Part shown: positions 9,514-20,400 of the stretch, one piece after another | Position numbering within the stretch: the first letter of the stretch is position 1 | Layout: the number at the start of each line of letters is the position of its first letter | NCBI GenBank assembly: GCA_009768925.2 | Contig: VHIT02000054.1 | Span: forward strand, 124,001-188,000 | Length of the DNA: 64,000 nt | Reading direction: 5' to 3' | DNA from: Cryptosporidium bovis | Taxonomy: Eukaryota; Apicomplexa; Conoidasida; Eucoccidiorida; Cryptosporidiidae | Made by a program: the position numbers and the translations under genes | The notes under the pieces: generated by a model | What the model saw: the letters and a program-made list of their open reading frames with translations, nothing else | Databases searched by the model: none | What the model was told of the DNA's origin: nothing

Positions 9514-9790
9514 AAAACACGTTATAATTAAAAGTTAAAAAAATAAAAAATGAAAGTTACACTAGTGGTGGCATGGATAGCTGGCTAAACTAAGATAGCA
9601 TCTATATGTTACATACTTCAATATAAACGCATGTGCGCATGTATATGTTACATTGGTAAATCTATACAACATTGATAATGCACAACTAGCTTTGATATTG
9701 CGATAATATGTATGCCTTCCATTTCTACCTTAAATAAATTGATTTTTCGGCTGCGGCATAAATGGAATTCAGGTAATAAATAAATGTATC

Positions 9791-9798
9791 TGGCGCCA
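9791..9798. promoter_or_regulatory. E2F-like TGGCGCCA box
   Basis: A perfect palindrome about 320 bp upstream of the ATG at 10119. A GGTGCCAGA immediately after it looks like a degenerate second copy. Confidence 0.4.
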
Positions 9799-10022
9799 CG
9801 GTGCCAGATATATTGGGTATCTTGAAATATTATTAACAGATTAAATGTAAATCAAACGATAAATATAAGGCTCACAAATAAGCGCACAATAGAATTTAAA
9901 CCGTTGGCGAGTGGTTGGTATTCATATTGACCATCTCACATTCTAGCTATTTCTTCTTTTTACTCTTGTTGATTTATAGTTAGAAATTTATGCAGAAAGA
10001 GTTAATCACAGATTAAAGGTCA

Positions 10023-10030
10023 TTGGCGCC
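10023..10030. promoter_or_regulatory. E2F-like TTGGCGCC box
   Basis: The box is 89 bp upstream of the ATG at 10119, a distance typical of the better-placed boxes in this window. Confidence 0.5.
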
Positions 10031-10118
10031 TTTAAGTGGTATTTCAGGCAAATAGATGAAAAAGCGAGGTAATAAATAGATATATATTCAAATTGATGTA
10101 TAAATAGAAAAAATTGAG

Positions 10119-11381
10119 ATGAAAATTGAAGCCAATTCAATAAAAACAGGCAGTGTTACAGACAGAAATGATGAATATATAAGTGAGTTTGAATTAAGTA
10201 AGGTACGAAAGGCGCAAAATAGTGCAAAAGATACCGGTTACTCAAAGATAAACAGATGCTATTCCAGAAGGAAGGCATTAGGAAGAGCAAATAACTTCAG
10301 CCATGGAATCAATTGTTTGAAAAAGGTTCGTGATTTGTCTTCCTCTAGCTCCGCTTCTTTTTCACCTTTTCTTTCCTCTTCTATAACATTGCCATCAATA
10401 AAAAATAAAAAATGTAATAACAAAAGATTATTATTACTGTCATCTTCGTCACAACTATCTTCTCCAAATTCAGAATCTAATTCGAACTCAAATTCACTCA
10501 CTTCACCAACTTTAATTTCGAGCTCCGAGGATATAAAGTTAGAGTTTGGAAAGTACGTGAAAAAAACAGTAAATATAGGTAATGCTGACACTCAAATAGA
10601 CAAAAAAAACGATTCTGGTCTCAAGAATGAAGAAATAAATGACAATAATAATTTATCAGTTGTTTCCTCACTCGAGAGTATTGAATGGTCCCCGGAAGAG
10701 AGAGTTATAATCACAGATACAAACGTTCCAATATCAAAAAGTTGTTTCTGCTCTAATTGGAAACGAACAATAAATTATCAAGAAAGTCCGAGAACACCTC
10801 AGTTTAGATATAGAGATAACTACTCACAATTTGATTTACCTTTTATTGGAGTTTCCAGCGACTCGGAGACAAGTAGCATAGGAAGCGGTGGCTATTCGTA
10901 TAAATACAATTCCATTGACTCTTTTTCGAACTTGTGTGATAATAATAATGCTGAACTTATTATTGGTATTACTCCACATTTATATCAATCTTCATCATTC
11001 TCTTCAGCTTTTTCCCTTTCATCTTCAAGAGAATACAATAACGCAAACAACCATTATTATACCGAAACATTCAGAGATATAACGCATAACAACGGGGCTA
11101 AGATCGATAATGGTGTTTCCGAGTTAAATATAGCCGGAGATTCGCCATTTATACCTATTCAAAGCAATATGATATGGAGAAAAACACTAGACTTACTTCT
11201 TTCTCAATGGACCGAGTATTTCTCAAGAAGACATCCGTTTGATTCGAATGACGTAGAAAATGCCATCCAGTTTTTTATAGGCCTAGATAATTCAACTTTG
11301 AATTCAATTACAAGTTCTCTAATTTATGTGAGTCACTGTGCCAGATATTCACAGATAAGAAAATTAAATGGCAATTTGTAA
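10119..11381 (+). CDS. serine-rich protein of unknown function
   Basis: The 420-residue product starts at an ATG (10119) and ends at TAA (11379-11381). The first 340 residues are low-complexity Ser/Asn-rich and probably disordered, with a basic stretch (about residues 45-70). The last 75 residues look folded: IWRKTLDLLLSQWTEYF, then HPFDSNDVENAIQFFIGL and SLIYVSHCARYSQI, consistent with several helices. I recognise no family. There is no signal peptide, so it is probably a nuclear or cytoplasmic protein, perhaps regulatory, with the disordered part carrying phosphosites such as SSESSPR-like and TP motifs. Two GGCGCC boxes lie upstream. Confidence 0.75.
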   Translation: MKIEANSIKTGSVTDRNDEYISEFELSKVRKAQNSAKDTGYSKINRCYSRRKALGRANNFSHGINCLKKVRDLSSSSSASFSPFLSSSITLPSIKNKKCNNKRLLLLSSSSQLSSPNSESNSNSNSLTSPTLISSSEDIKLEFGKYVKKTVNIGNADTQIDKKNDSGLKNEEINDNNNLSVVSSLESIEWSPEERVIITDTNVPISKSCFCSNWKRTINYQESPRTPQFRYRDNYSQFDLPFIGVSSDSETSSIGSGGYSYKYNSIDSFSNLCDNNNAELIIGITPHLYQSSSFSSAFSLSSSREYNNANNHYYTETFRDITHNNGAKIDNGVSELNIAGDSPFIPIQSNMIWRKTLDLLLSQWTEYFSRRHPFDSNDVENAIQFFIGLDNSTLNSITSSLIYVSHCARYSQIRKLNGNL

Positions 11382-11735
11382 TTTGCTTTGAATACACAGA
11401 TCTTGGATTTTAAGTAAATGAGAACTTGAATATTTTTCTCTGTAAATGTTATATTAGATGAAATTGACAGGAGATAAAGAAGATAAATTCGGAGATATTA
11501 ATTAAATTATTTACTTTGTTCGTATTTAGAGTAAATACTGTAGCAAACATAATATAAAACTATAACTAATTAATTTGTTATTGTGCCAATTATTATTTTT
11601 TTGTTGATTTTTTGGTGTCACCTTATTATATGTTTTGTCAACCAATTTTTTTACCTAAAAAGAATATTTTATCTTTCAATCAAAATTATAAATTAACCTT
11701 GCTGTTTTCAATTAATATTACTGTATGTATATATT
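11382..11735. other. convergent intergenic region
   Basis: An AT-rich 354-bp gap between two convergent genes, expected to hold both 3' UTRs. I see no gene or repeat in it. Confidence 0.6.
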
Positions 11736-13436
11736 TTATCGTTCAATAACTGCATTTTTTGGAATATTAATTTTATTGTCATAGAAGGATTGGACATATT
11801 TTTGTCCAGGTGCAATTTTGACTTGAATATTTTTGTTCTTAGGAGAGATATGTGATAATGGAGGTAGTGCATTACTTATTACCGATTTAACATGTCTACA
11901 ATTCTTCTCCTGGACAAGTATTGCCTGATTGTATTCCTTAATGCTGTTTTTGTTAGATGCGTTCTTTCTGTTGTTTTCGTTATCATTTTGTATTATGGAT
12001 TTGTATTGCCAGTTATCGTATTCTTTTTTAATGCTATTTATAAGACGTTCACCTGCACTTTTCCCGAAAAATGCCTTTGAACGTTTAATTACCTCATTTG
12101 TTAAAAATCTAGCCTCAATACTACTCCCTAATAGGGGCGGAAATACCGTTGATTCTTTTTCTTTCGCGTCTTCCCGTTTAAAGTTATTATTGTATTCATT
12201 TATACTTGAAAGTCTGTTCCTAACTCTGTTTGCAAGAATTGAAGTAGCAAGTGGTTTTAAAAACGAATTTAAAAGAGGAATATGTTGTGATAAGGAATTT
12301 AGTGTATAGTTCCACTCAAATATGTCGTGGTCAAACATAAAGTTTTTGGATGATAGTTGCGAGAACATGTTTGGATTATCAAATACAAAGGACATATGAA
12401 GATAATACTGTAAATACTCTGAGTTGCATCTCCACGCAGAACCTCCTATTGCTTTTAATATATAGTACATTGAATTAAGTAATTTAGAATTAATATCCAA
12501 AAGATGCATTCCAACGAGCTTGTTCCTTCTTATTCTATTTACTAATCTTCTAGCATCACCTGGATCTTTCGGATTTAACTCTTCTCCTGTTTCAAGCACA
12601 TTGGGATACTCATCAAACAATAATTTCATTGTTGCCATGTAAAACAATGGATTTTTTAACTTGTTAAATATCAAACCCCCTTCCCTTTCCTTCTTAAATC
12701 TTTTATACGTAATTGGATAATTTACAATCAAGTATAAAATTATTTTTGCCAAATTTGATACATTGCTGGACACACGCTCTAATCTATGCAACCATTCGTC
12801 ATCTTGTACCCTCCTTCTTAATAAGTCAATTATACACTTTTCCGAAATCAACTCCTCTGGTGTAGAATTGTATGGAAACTGAAACACATAAGACTTTGTT
12901 ACTGGTTCCTTGTAACCTATTAATTCCAAATACTCTCTAGGGGGTATTAGTTGCTCCTCCTCATAGCTATTCTGTCCCTCTCTCTTCTCTTCTTTATTTT
13001 TGTCTCTTTTGAGAGTTTTGTTATTGTATTTCTCGTTCAATCCTTTATGCTCAAGTGGCAGCAATGTAAAACCTTTTTTCTCAGTATTTATTACCCTAAA
13101 ACTTAAATTTATGTTCCCTTCCCTTTTCTCACTTAAATGAGTATAAATATCACATTCTAATTCATGAAGTTTATCAAGAGCTGTCCCTGAACACAGTATT
13201 GATTCTAGTAAATTCTCAAACAAATATACACCAAATGTCAATATACTCCTATTTTCAAAGTCTACTTGGTTAAAATCACAAAAGTTTCCCAGTGATAACT
13301 GAAACTCTCTGAATCGGCACCTTGCAAGTAGTTGATGATGTTCTGGCAAAACCGATATTTTTGGGTTGTAAGGTATATGTGATTCGTTCCTGACACCTAT
13401 CTTATTATTCCTTTTAACTGCATTTTCTGTACGCAT
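11736..13436 (-). CDS. conserved-looking protein of unknown function
   Basis: The 566-residue product starts at an ATG (complement of 13434-13436). Folded, mostly helical segments flank a charged linker (about residues 140-165, Lys/Glu-rich). A Leu/Ile-rich middle (LAKIILYLIVNYPITYKRF, MATMKLLFDEYPNVL, about 230-285) and an Arg-rich stretch RRLVNRIRRNKLVGMHLL (about 295-312) stand out. No signal peptide, transmembrane segment or motif of a known family is visible. A TGCATGCA box lies 109 bp upstream and a GGCGGG half-box 156 bp upstream. I propose no function. Confidence 0.75.
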   Translation of the reverse strand: MRTENAVKRNNKIGVRNESHIPYNPKISVLPEHHQLLARCRFREFQLSLGNFCDFNQVDFENRSILTFGVYLFENLLESILCSGTALDKLHELECDIYTHLSEKREGNINLSFRVINTEKKGFTLLPLEHKGLNEKYNNKTLKRDKNKEEKREGQNSYEEEQLIPPREYLELIGYKEPVTKSYVFQFPYNSTPEELISEKCIIDLLRRRVQDDEWLHRLERVSSNVSNLAKIILYLIVNYPITYKRFKKEREGGLIFNKLKNPLFYMATMKLLFDEYPNVLETGEELNPKDPGDARRLVNRIRRNKLVGMHLLDINSKLLNSMYYILKAIGGSAWRCNSEYLQYYLHMSFVFDNPNMFSQLSSKNFMFDHDIFEWNYTLNSLSQHIPLLNSFLKPLATSILANRVRNRLSSINEYNNNFKREDAKEKESTVFPPLLGSSIEARFLTNEVIKRSKAFFGKSAGERLINSIKKEYDNWQYKSIIQNDNENNRKNASNKNSIKEYNQAILVQEKNCRHVKSVISNALPPLSHISPKNKNIQVKIAPGQKYVQSFYDNKINIPKNAVIER

Positions 13437-14353
13437 TTTCCTTCCTGTTTACTGCATTTATTTGTTCTGTACTCTTTATTCTTTCTTTTTACAAAGAATA
13501 AACTGTGCAAATTTCTTACTTAGAGGTATTTACCCAACATAAATTGCATGCACTTTTTTCTCTCTTTAAATTTATTTAATAAAATGCATTAGGCGGGCTT
13601 TATCGGTACCATAAATATTGTGTGTATATTTAATATAAATAAATTAAAGAAAATGTGTGATCTGTGTGTGACACCAGCCAAAAAAAGAGATGTTAATAGT
13701 GTATAAGTATTAAGCAGTTAATTTACAAATAAACATGAAATATTACATAAAGTGCAAGGTAAAAAAGAACAATAATATTAATATTATTATCTATAGAACC
13801 AGTACAAAAGATAATATATAGTATTAAAAGGGGTTTTCTAAGAGTGCCGGATAGAGAGAAAAAGCAGATTGGGGGGGTATAATAAAGGATTGAAATAAAT
13901 AAATTGTACAGATAGATTAATTGAGGCAATTAAGTAGTAATACAATAAAAATACAAGGATACTTTACAACTTGGTACATTGAATCGCTGATTTTTGTCAT
14001 CAGACTAGTTGGTGACAAAGCCAGAATATAAACGCAATAAAAGGGGCATTGCCGAGTATATTTAGAGATTTTACAAAGCAAAACTGCATTTGGCAAAATA
14101 AACTAAAATTACAATATTACTAAAATACACTTCGTCTTCTGGTGACAGAAGGGTGGTTTTGTGTCTGATCTGAAAACTTGCTTCTTTTTGGCATACTATT
14201 TCAGAGTAGATACAAAAAAGAGATGGAGTATTGGTCTTTTCAGTAAATTTTGAGGGAATAATAAACAGTAAACACAAAAATTAAATAATAAAAAATTGTG
14301 CATGTTACGTACAGATATAAACTCATGTTTTTTTCGAATACAATAAAAAACAA
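13437..14353. other. divergent intergenic region upstream of the kinase
   Basis: This 917-bp region holds TGCATGCA (13545-13552), a GGCGGG half-box (13592-13597) and a run of seven G near 13873. Several minus-strand open frames here (for example 13723-13929) are AT-rich and lack any family signal, so I did not accept them. Confidence 0.55.
13545..13552. promoter_or_regulatory. TGCATGCA box
   Basis: An ApiAP2-type palindrome 109 bp upstream of the leftward gene that starts at 13436. The assignment is by motif and position. Confidence 0.4.
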
Positions 14354-17152
14354 ATGAGTACAGAAAGATCAACAATATCATATATATCTAAAAGAAAAGT
14401 GGAGGGTAAGGAGCTTAATTCAACATGTACAGGGACTGGAAAAAGGAGTATGAGCATAGATAACATAGAGAGTAATGAAATCTTGAAAAGCAGAGACTTT
14501 AATAACGCTATTTTGAGAAAAATATCTGGTATAAGACAAAGCGCAGGAACGAGCAATACATTCGGAAGATCAGAAAAGTTATTGTCAACGAGTGTATCAA
14601 ATGGAGTTTCTGGAAGTGGTGGAAGGACAAAGGCTAACGGAGTTTCTGAAGTTGGAATGAACAAAACATCTTCCTCTACGAGAAGTTATTCACACACGAA
14701 CTTAAAGACTGTGGAGTCTTTAAAAAGTAAAAATAAGACATTAACTGGAAAAGAAAAGGAGTCAACAACAAAACCTGCGCTTTCTACGTCAAAGCTATCG
14801 TTGAATTCTCTTTGTTCTGATAGAACAGAAGGAAGAATATGCAAAAAATTGAGTGAAAAAGAAGAAAGAAGGTATAATTACTGCCAGCTTTGTAAAGGAA
14901 GCGAGTCTATAAAGGAAGAACGGATTCCAGATGGTAACGTTAGTTCTGCATCAAAAGAGAGGACGACCAGTTGTTCAAGTAATAGCAATACAGTCACTAG
15001 TTGCAATTACAACACCGAGTCAAAGGTTAAAATTGAAGAAAGTGAGAGATCTAACTCTGTTGAATTTCACAGAAAGATATTTTCCACCAGAAAAAACGTA
15101 TCTTTGGACGATTTTCATACTGTTGCAATAATAGGTCAGGGCGGATATTCAATAGTAAGGCTGGTATTTGATCTATATACAGGATACGAATACGCACTTA
15201 AACAAGCAAAAAAAAGTCAAATAATAACGAGAATGATATCCTCATCACTGAGTGAAACAGAGAACTTGTCTGAAATCGGCATAAACTACAGTAAAACTGG
15301 AACTTTTATTGGCAAAGGAGCAGGAGTTGTTGGAAACATCAGCAATATGAGCTCTGGTTTAACAAATAGTGAAAATAAAGGTTTTTCTGGTTCTCAGTGT
15401 TTAACTGGCAAAAATGAGAGTTCACTTAACACAGGAATGATGCTCAACACAGAGATATCTCTTATGTATAGCTCAGACAGTCCGTGGATAAACAAATTGT
15501 ACTATTACTGGGAAGACTCCCACTTTTATTATATGTTGATGGAGTATATGCCTGGTGGTGATTTAATGAGGCACTTAATGGAACTCCACATATTTGAGGA
15601 GAAAATAGCAAAGTTTTACATAGCTGAGCTTTTGTTGGCCCTTGAATACCTAAATAATACAAGGGAATACATACACAGAGACATTAAACCTGACAACATT
15701 TTGTTAGATTCAAATGGACATATAAAATTGATAGACTTTGGGCTTTCTAAACAAATTAGGAGCAATGAAAAACAACTACCATTTGTTTCAAATGTTGTTC
15801 AAAACATCAATATCAAAACAACTGAAAATATTAATTACTTAAGTAACCATAATAAAAACGATGGCATTAATGGTGCAGAAATACATAACATACTTATACA
15901 TGACCCAAATTTTCACGCTGGAACTCCAGATTATATGGCACCTGAAATTCACAGAGGAGAGGCATATACTCTATCTGTTGACCTTTGGAGTGTTGGAATA
16001 ATTCTCTATGAAATGTTGTTCGGGGGTCCTCCTCTTTCAGATCCAGGACAAAATTCGTTAATTACGAGAAACAAAGTCATGAATTGGGAGAAGCACTTTT
16101 ATCTTCCTTCGGAACATCATAAATATTCACATGAAGCTATTGATCTAATTTGCTGCCTTATTTCAGAGCCTAATCAAAGAATGAAAACCGTAAAGGATGT
16201 CATGAAACATCCTTTTTTCAAAGACATAAATTTTAAAAATTTAAGACAGCAAAAACCACCAATTGTTCCAACAGTTAAACACAAACTGGACCACTCTAAT
16301 TTTGATAAATTCTCGATACAAGTTTTAATTAACTTTTACAACTCCGTAAATGCTGTCCCTAATATCCCAATTCCGTGTATTGCTGATGATATTCATTTTT
16401 CTCTCTCACAAATAAATAAAGCCTGTGTAGTGAATAAAAACAACGCTCTTGAAGCTAATGGTGCAGATATTGGAATCATTGGAAACAACTATATCAAAAA
16501 CCCTGGCATCTGCAACTCCACTAATGGAAGTAACAATGATACCCATAATGATTGTTCTGGTGGAAAGCCATTCAATTCGCACAATATTCTAGATGTCTCT
16601 CCAAAACTTAATTGTTCAAACAAATTATTTAATTCTATTTGTACTCCAAAGAGATCCTATCTACCATCTTTATTTTCGCCATCCTCGAACTCGACCTCCG
16701 CCTCCTCCTGGAAATACCATATCAACAACTACAATTCGCCTTTGTTACACACACACAGAAATCCCTCACCTATTCCAACTTATGTAAACAGTAATAATCA
16801 TGGAAATGGTAATATTATCATCAACCCTCCAACTCCCAATAAATCCCTCTCAAACTTCAACACAAAGGGACTCAATAATAATCACAACAACATTAATGGT
16901 TCTAACAGCTATTTACCTGAATCACTATGTAATGGACTCAAATCTCCAAATATTTTCGTTTCCAACACAAAAAGTAACTCCAAATCTAACGAAAACACCG
17001 TGTATAAAGCAAATTGTTATAGTAATATTTCTAGAAGCAACATTAACTCCGAAAACGTCTCTGCTAAACAAAAACTATCTATATTGGCTAATTCAACAAT
17101 ATCTAGAAATAATCAAAATATCATAAAACTGCTAAAAAAGGGTGTAGTATAA
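14354..17152 (+). CDS. NDR/LATS-like AGC protein kinase
   Basis: This 932-residue Ser/Thr kinase has a disordered N-terminus (1-245), a kinase core (about 250-640) and an Asn/Ser-rich tail. The core shows a glycine loop GQGGYSIV, ALKQAKK (catalytic Lys near 281), HRDIKPDN (near 440), DFG (near 460) and GTPDYMAPEI (near 522). The gap of about 55 residues between DFG and GTPDY and the post-core SNFDKF match the NDR/LATS branch of AGC kinases, which act with MOB proteins in morphogenesis and cytokinesis. Oddities: about 80 extra residues sit between the catalytic Lys and the helix-C Glu, the activation-loop positions before GTPDY are Phe-His rather than Ser-Thr, and I see no FxxF/Y-T hydrophobic motif. 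It could be a divergent AGC kinase of another branch. Confidence 0.82.
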   Translation: MSTERSTISYISKRKVEGKELNSTCTGTGKRSMSIDNIESNEILKSRDFNNAILRKISGIRQSAGTSNTFGRSEKLLSTSVSNGVSGSGGRTKANGVSEVGMNKTSSSTRSYSHTNLKTVESLKSKNKTLTGKEKESTTKPALSTSKLSLNSLCSDRTEGRICKKLSEKEERRYNYCQLCKGSESIKEERIPDGNVSSASKERTTSCSSNSNTVTSCNYNTESKVKIEESERSNSVEFHRKIFSTRKNVSLDDFHTVAIIGQGGYSIVRLVFDLYTGYEYALKQAKKSQIITRMISSSLSETENLSEIGINYSKTGTFIGKGAGVVGNISNMSSGLTNSENKGFSGSQCLTGKNESSLNTGMMLNTEISLMYSSDSPWINKLYYYWEDSHFYYMLMEYMPGGDLMRHLMELHIFEEKIAKFYIAELLLALEYLNNTREYIHRDIKPDNILLDSNGHIKLIDFGLSKQIRSNEKQLPFVSNVVQNINIKTTENINYLSNHNKNDGINGAEIHNILIHDPNFHAGTPDYMAPEIHRGEAYTLSVDLWSVGIILYEMLFGGPPLSDPGQNSLITRNKVMNWEKHFYLPSEHHKYSHEAIDLICCLISEPNQRMKTVKDVMKHPFFKDINFKNLRQQKPPIVPTVKHKLDHSNFDKFSIQVLINFYNSVNAVPNIPIPCIADDIHFSLSQINKACVVNKNNALEANGADIGIIGNNYIKNPGICNSTNGSNNDTHNDCSGGKPFNSHNILDVSPKLNCSNKLFNSICTPKRSYLPSLFSPSSNSTSASSWKYHINNYNSPLLHTHRNPSPIPTYVNSNNHGNGNIIINPPTPNKSLSNFNTKGLNNNHNNINGSNSYLPESLCNGLKSPNIFVSNTKSNSKSNENTVYKANCYSNISRSNINSENVSAKQKLSILANSTISRNNQNIIKLLKKGVV

Positions 17153-17452
17153 CTATTTAATTTCTCAAGTTTATTTTATAACTGTTTTTTGTATTCAATA
17201 CCTATTTTATAAACTCACTGTTGTGCGACTCCATGTATGTGATTACACATCCCAAATTTATTGTTTATTCTTCTCTTTGCACCACAAATATCATCTCTCC
17301 CCAGTTTGATTCTTACTCCGGTTCAGTACCACTTTTATTTGTTCACTGCTGTATAGAAACTGCTCCAACTAAGCCATAATAATGGCATAAACTAAATTGG
17401 TATCTTTTTTATGAGTTAAAAGTCAAATTTAAAGTTCTAAACTTATTCTATT
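17153..17452. other. convergent intergenic region
   Basis: A 300-bp spacer between the kinase stop and the stop of the leftward secreted protein. No gene or notable repeat is seen. Confidence 0.6.
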
Positions 17453-20400
17453 TCAGCATAGTGAGAAAAATGATTCCAACTTTTGACCATTAGTCACACC
17501 TATACAATTTTGAGAGGGGCCTATGTTTTTGAGAAACAAATACAGTTTATCTACAATCAAATCAATATCCTTAATTTCATCCTCCATTTTGAACGCCTTC
17601 GTAAGTCCTATTATCTGTTTTGGATTCATCATCTTTAACACCGTATCTTTAAGTGAACCGAAGCCTCTTCTTATTCTACCGACGTAAAATTCACCAATCA
17701 ACTTCTCAACTGCATTCCTTCTCAGCGCTTCACTCACTTTTAATATGGAGTTATCTTGTATGTAAAATTCTTCGTCTCTTCCCGGCTTCTTGTATACATC
17801 TATACCCAACAGTACCTTTCTCAATATATCTAATTCAGCATCGTACCTAAAATGATTAAATGCTGTTAATAGTAACGTATTTAATGTTGATAAAACAATT
17901 GACAATTTATATGTACTTTTTTTTATATCCTTAATGAAGTTTTTTACCCTTGTTCCCAGTGCTTTATGGGTTGAATGCTTCATTCTATAAAATCTTTGAT
18001 ACCCTTCCTTCCTTGTTTTAGGCAACAAATTCACTGCAAATTCATTTAGAGCTATTATTATTAATGTCTGCCTTACTGCTTTTTTTAGTGAGTCCGATAA
18101 CATATCGTATCCTGTCACTCTTATATCAGTATTTCTTATTTGAAACAATAAATCAACGAATAACTGCAATAAGTCGCCCATTTTACTTCCTCTAATCCTA
18201 CACCTGCATAGAGAAAACGAAGAAGAATCACGTCCCACAACTACAAAATGCGAATCACCACTTCTTATATATGGCTTTTTTTTGTTTTGTGATACATTTA
18301 CCCTAAACTGATCGCTAAATACGTTATTTTCTTCTTTTCTATAATTCTCAAAGTTGTCTAGAGTTCCCTCATTTTTGTTCTTTTCGTCAGCCTTATTACC
18401 TAATTCATCGCTTCTAATATCACTTTCTCCATATGATTCCCCATCCTCCAGTTCTGCCTCCAACTCACCCCTATGCATATTAGAATCGGAATCTATCAAA
18501 GCATTCAACTCTTTTATGTTTTCAGGGCTTATTGGAAAGTCTTCTTTTAATATCTGTGTATATGAACCGTAATATTCACTTATTATTTTTGATGTATGCT
18601 TCGAATATTTCTTCTTATAACTATTTGTTATTGTTTTTGAATTCAAAAATACAAAATCTCCGCTTTTTAGTACTTTAATATCATTTGATTCCATCATTAA
18701 AACATTATATTGTATCTCCTGCAACTCCGGTCTCAAATCTAATCTCACATTATCCAAAGAAGCTGTATACGAATAAAAAGCTTTTCTGAGCAACGCTCTT
18801 GATCCACTCAACTTTCTTCTTCTTTTTGAATGGCTATACCAGTGATTTATTGAAAAAGATAACGAACTACCTACTTCTGACAAGAAGTGACCTCTTCTAC
18901 TGCCTTTTATATCCCTTGCTATCTCGCGAAATTCATGTAATATTTGTGATTGAGATATTTTAGTTAATTTGTGATTTATTTGTTCCATTGCCTTTGTATT
19001 CGCTATTTTTCTTATTGCTGAATTAAACAAACTTGAATGATCATTAACCATGTCACATATTTTTATAGTTTCTCTTATATAATAGTTTATCTTGTCGCTA
19101 TTACTTATTAAACATGATTTATCTGGATCTACATATAACATCGTCTTTGAACTATCATTGCTTTCTCTGAAAATTCCATTTGACTCTTCATAATCAATGC
19201 GATTATCGTCCTGCAAATGATTGTTACTTGGTAATATTGTTACTATACTCGAATCCACTAACATTGGTATTAACAGTCTATTTATTGATATTAGTCTTTT
19301 ATTCGTATAACTTATATCATTAGATAATGCCTTTATTTTTGAACACATTCTTGATGCTAATTGTGTTCTTTTTAAAGATAAAATTGAACTTAAAGCCCTT
19401 ATTTGAGTGCCTAATTCATTTAATTCATTATTTTCATTCAATATTATGTTGTTATTGATCAAGTCTAATGTTGATGGACAGTTATTTTGCAACAATCTCT
19501 GCAAATTTGTATCCGAACTATTATCTATAAAAAAGTTTCCTATCAAATCTAACAGAGTGGTTGATACTTCCTCATATATTTCATTCTCTGTCAGGTTCTC
19601 AGCAGACAATATTTTCTTGTCGCTGCTAAAAATGCATAAATTTGAATGAATATCCACTGCTTTTCTTGAATTTTCATATATTTTAGATAGTCTAGTTTTT
19701 ATTTTGTCCTTATCGTCTGTAAATAACTTATACATCGATAATAACTCCGTTGGTATATCGCTACTATTATTTTCATCATTATCTGCATATCTATTATAAG
19801 AAGTACAGAATTGCTCTAATGAGTCCATATATATTTTTGTTTCCGTTAATATAACCAATTTTTCTATTTTTTTTGACTCATAATATCTATCTATTTCAAC
19901 TGTTAACTCTTTTATACCAGAAATTAACTCTTCACATATTGTTTTTATCGGAGACTTGTTATTCCCAAACCAGCTTTTCACATTGTTCTTTTTTTCTATG
20001 TCCCAATCTTTATTTACTATATCTAATAGGGTTCTTAGTGGATTTAATATTTTTATATATGGAATTTCGGGACACAAATCCACAAAATAATCAAACACAT
20101 TTTTCATATTTAATAAGTTATATAAAAACTTTTCACTATTAATTACTGGATATAACCTTATATTACCACCTTTGTCAGATCTTTTTCTGTTTAACAAATA
20201 CTTTATCTTGTTTAATAATTCTTCCAAATAATTCACCCTCAATGATATTTCCATACCAACAAAATCTACCTCTTTGTTCTTTTGTATCTCGTTAATTATT
20301 TGATCCTTTAGTAATAATATAAATTCATTTATCTTTGATACACAACTATCGTCACTTTTTGTTTGAATTAAACAATATATTATTTGTGATATATATTCTC

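Larger units (their letters stand above)
9073..10118. other. divergent intergenic region with E2F-like and GCATGC boxes
   Basis: This 1046-bp region lies between RAD54 (leftward) and the Ser-rich gene (rightward). It contains TGCATGCA at 9506-9513, TGGCGCCA at 9791-9798 and TTGGCGCC at 10023-10030. No coding frame or RNA gene was recognised. Confidence 0.6.

Noticed and set aside
13723-14664. four minus-strand frames before and over the kinase start
   Set aside because: They are low-complexity hydrophobic frames, and the last is antisense to the kinase N-terminus.
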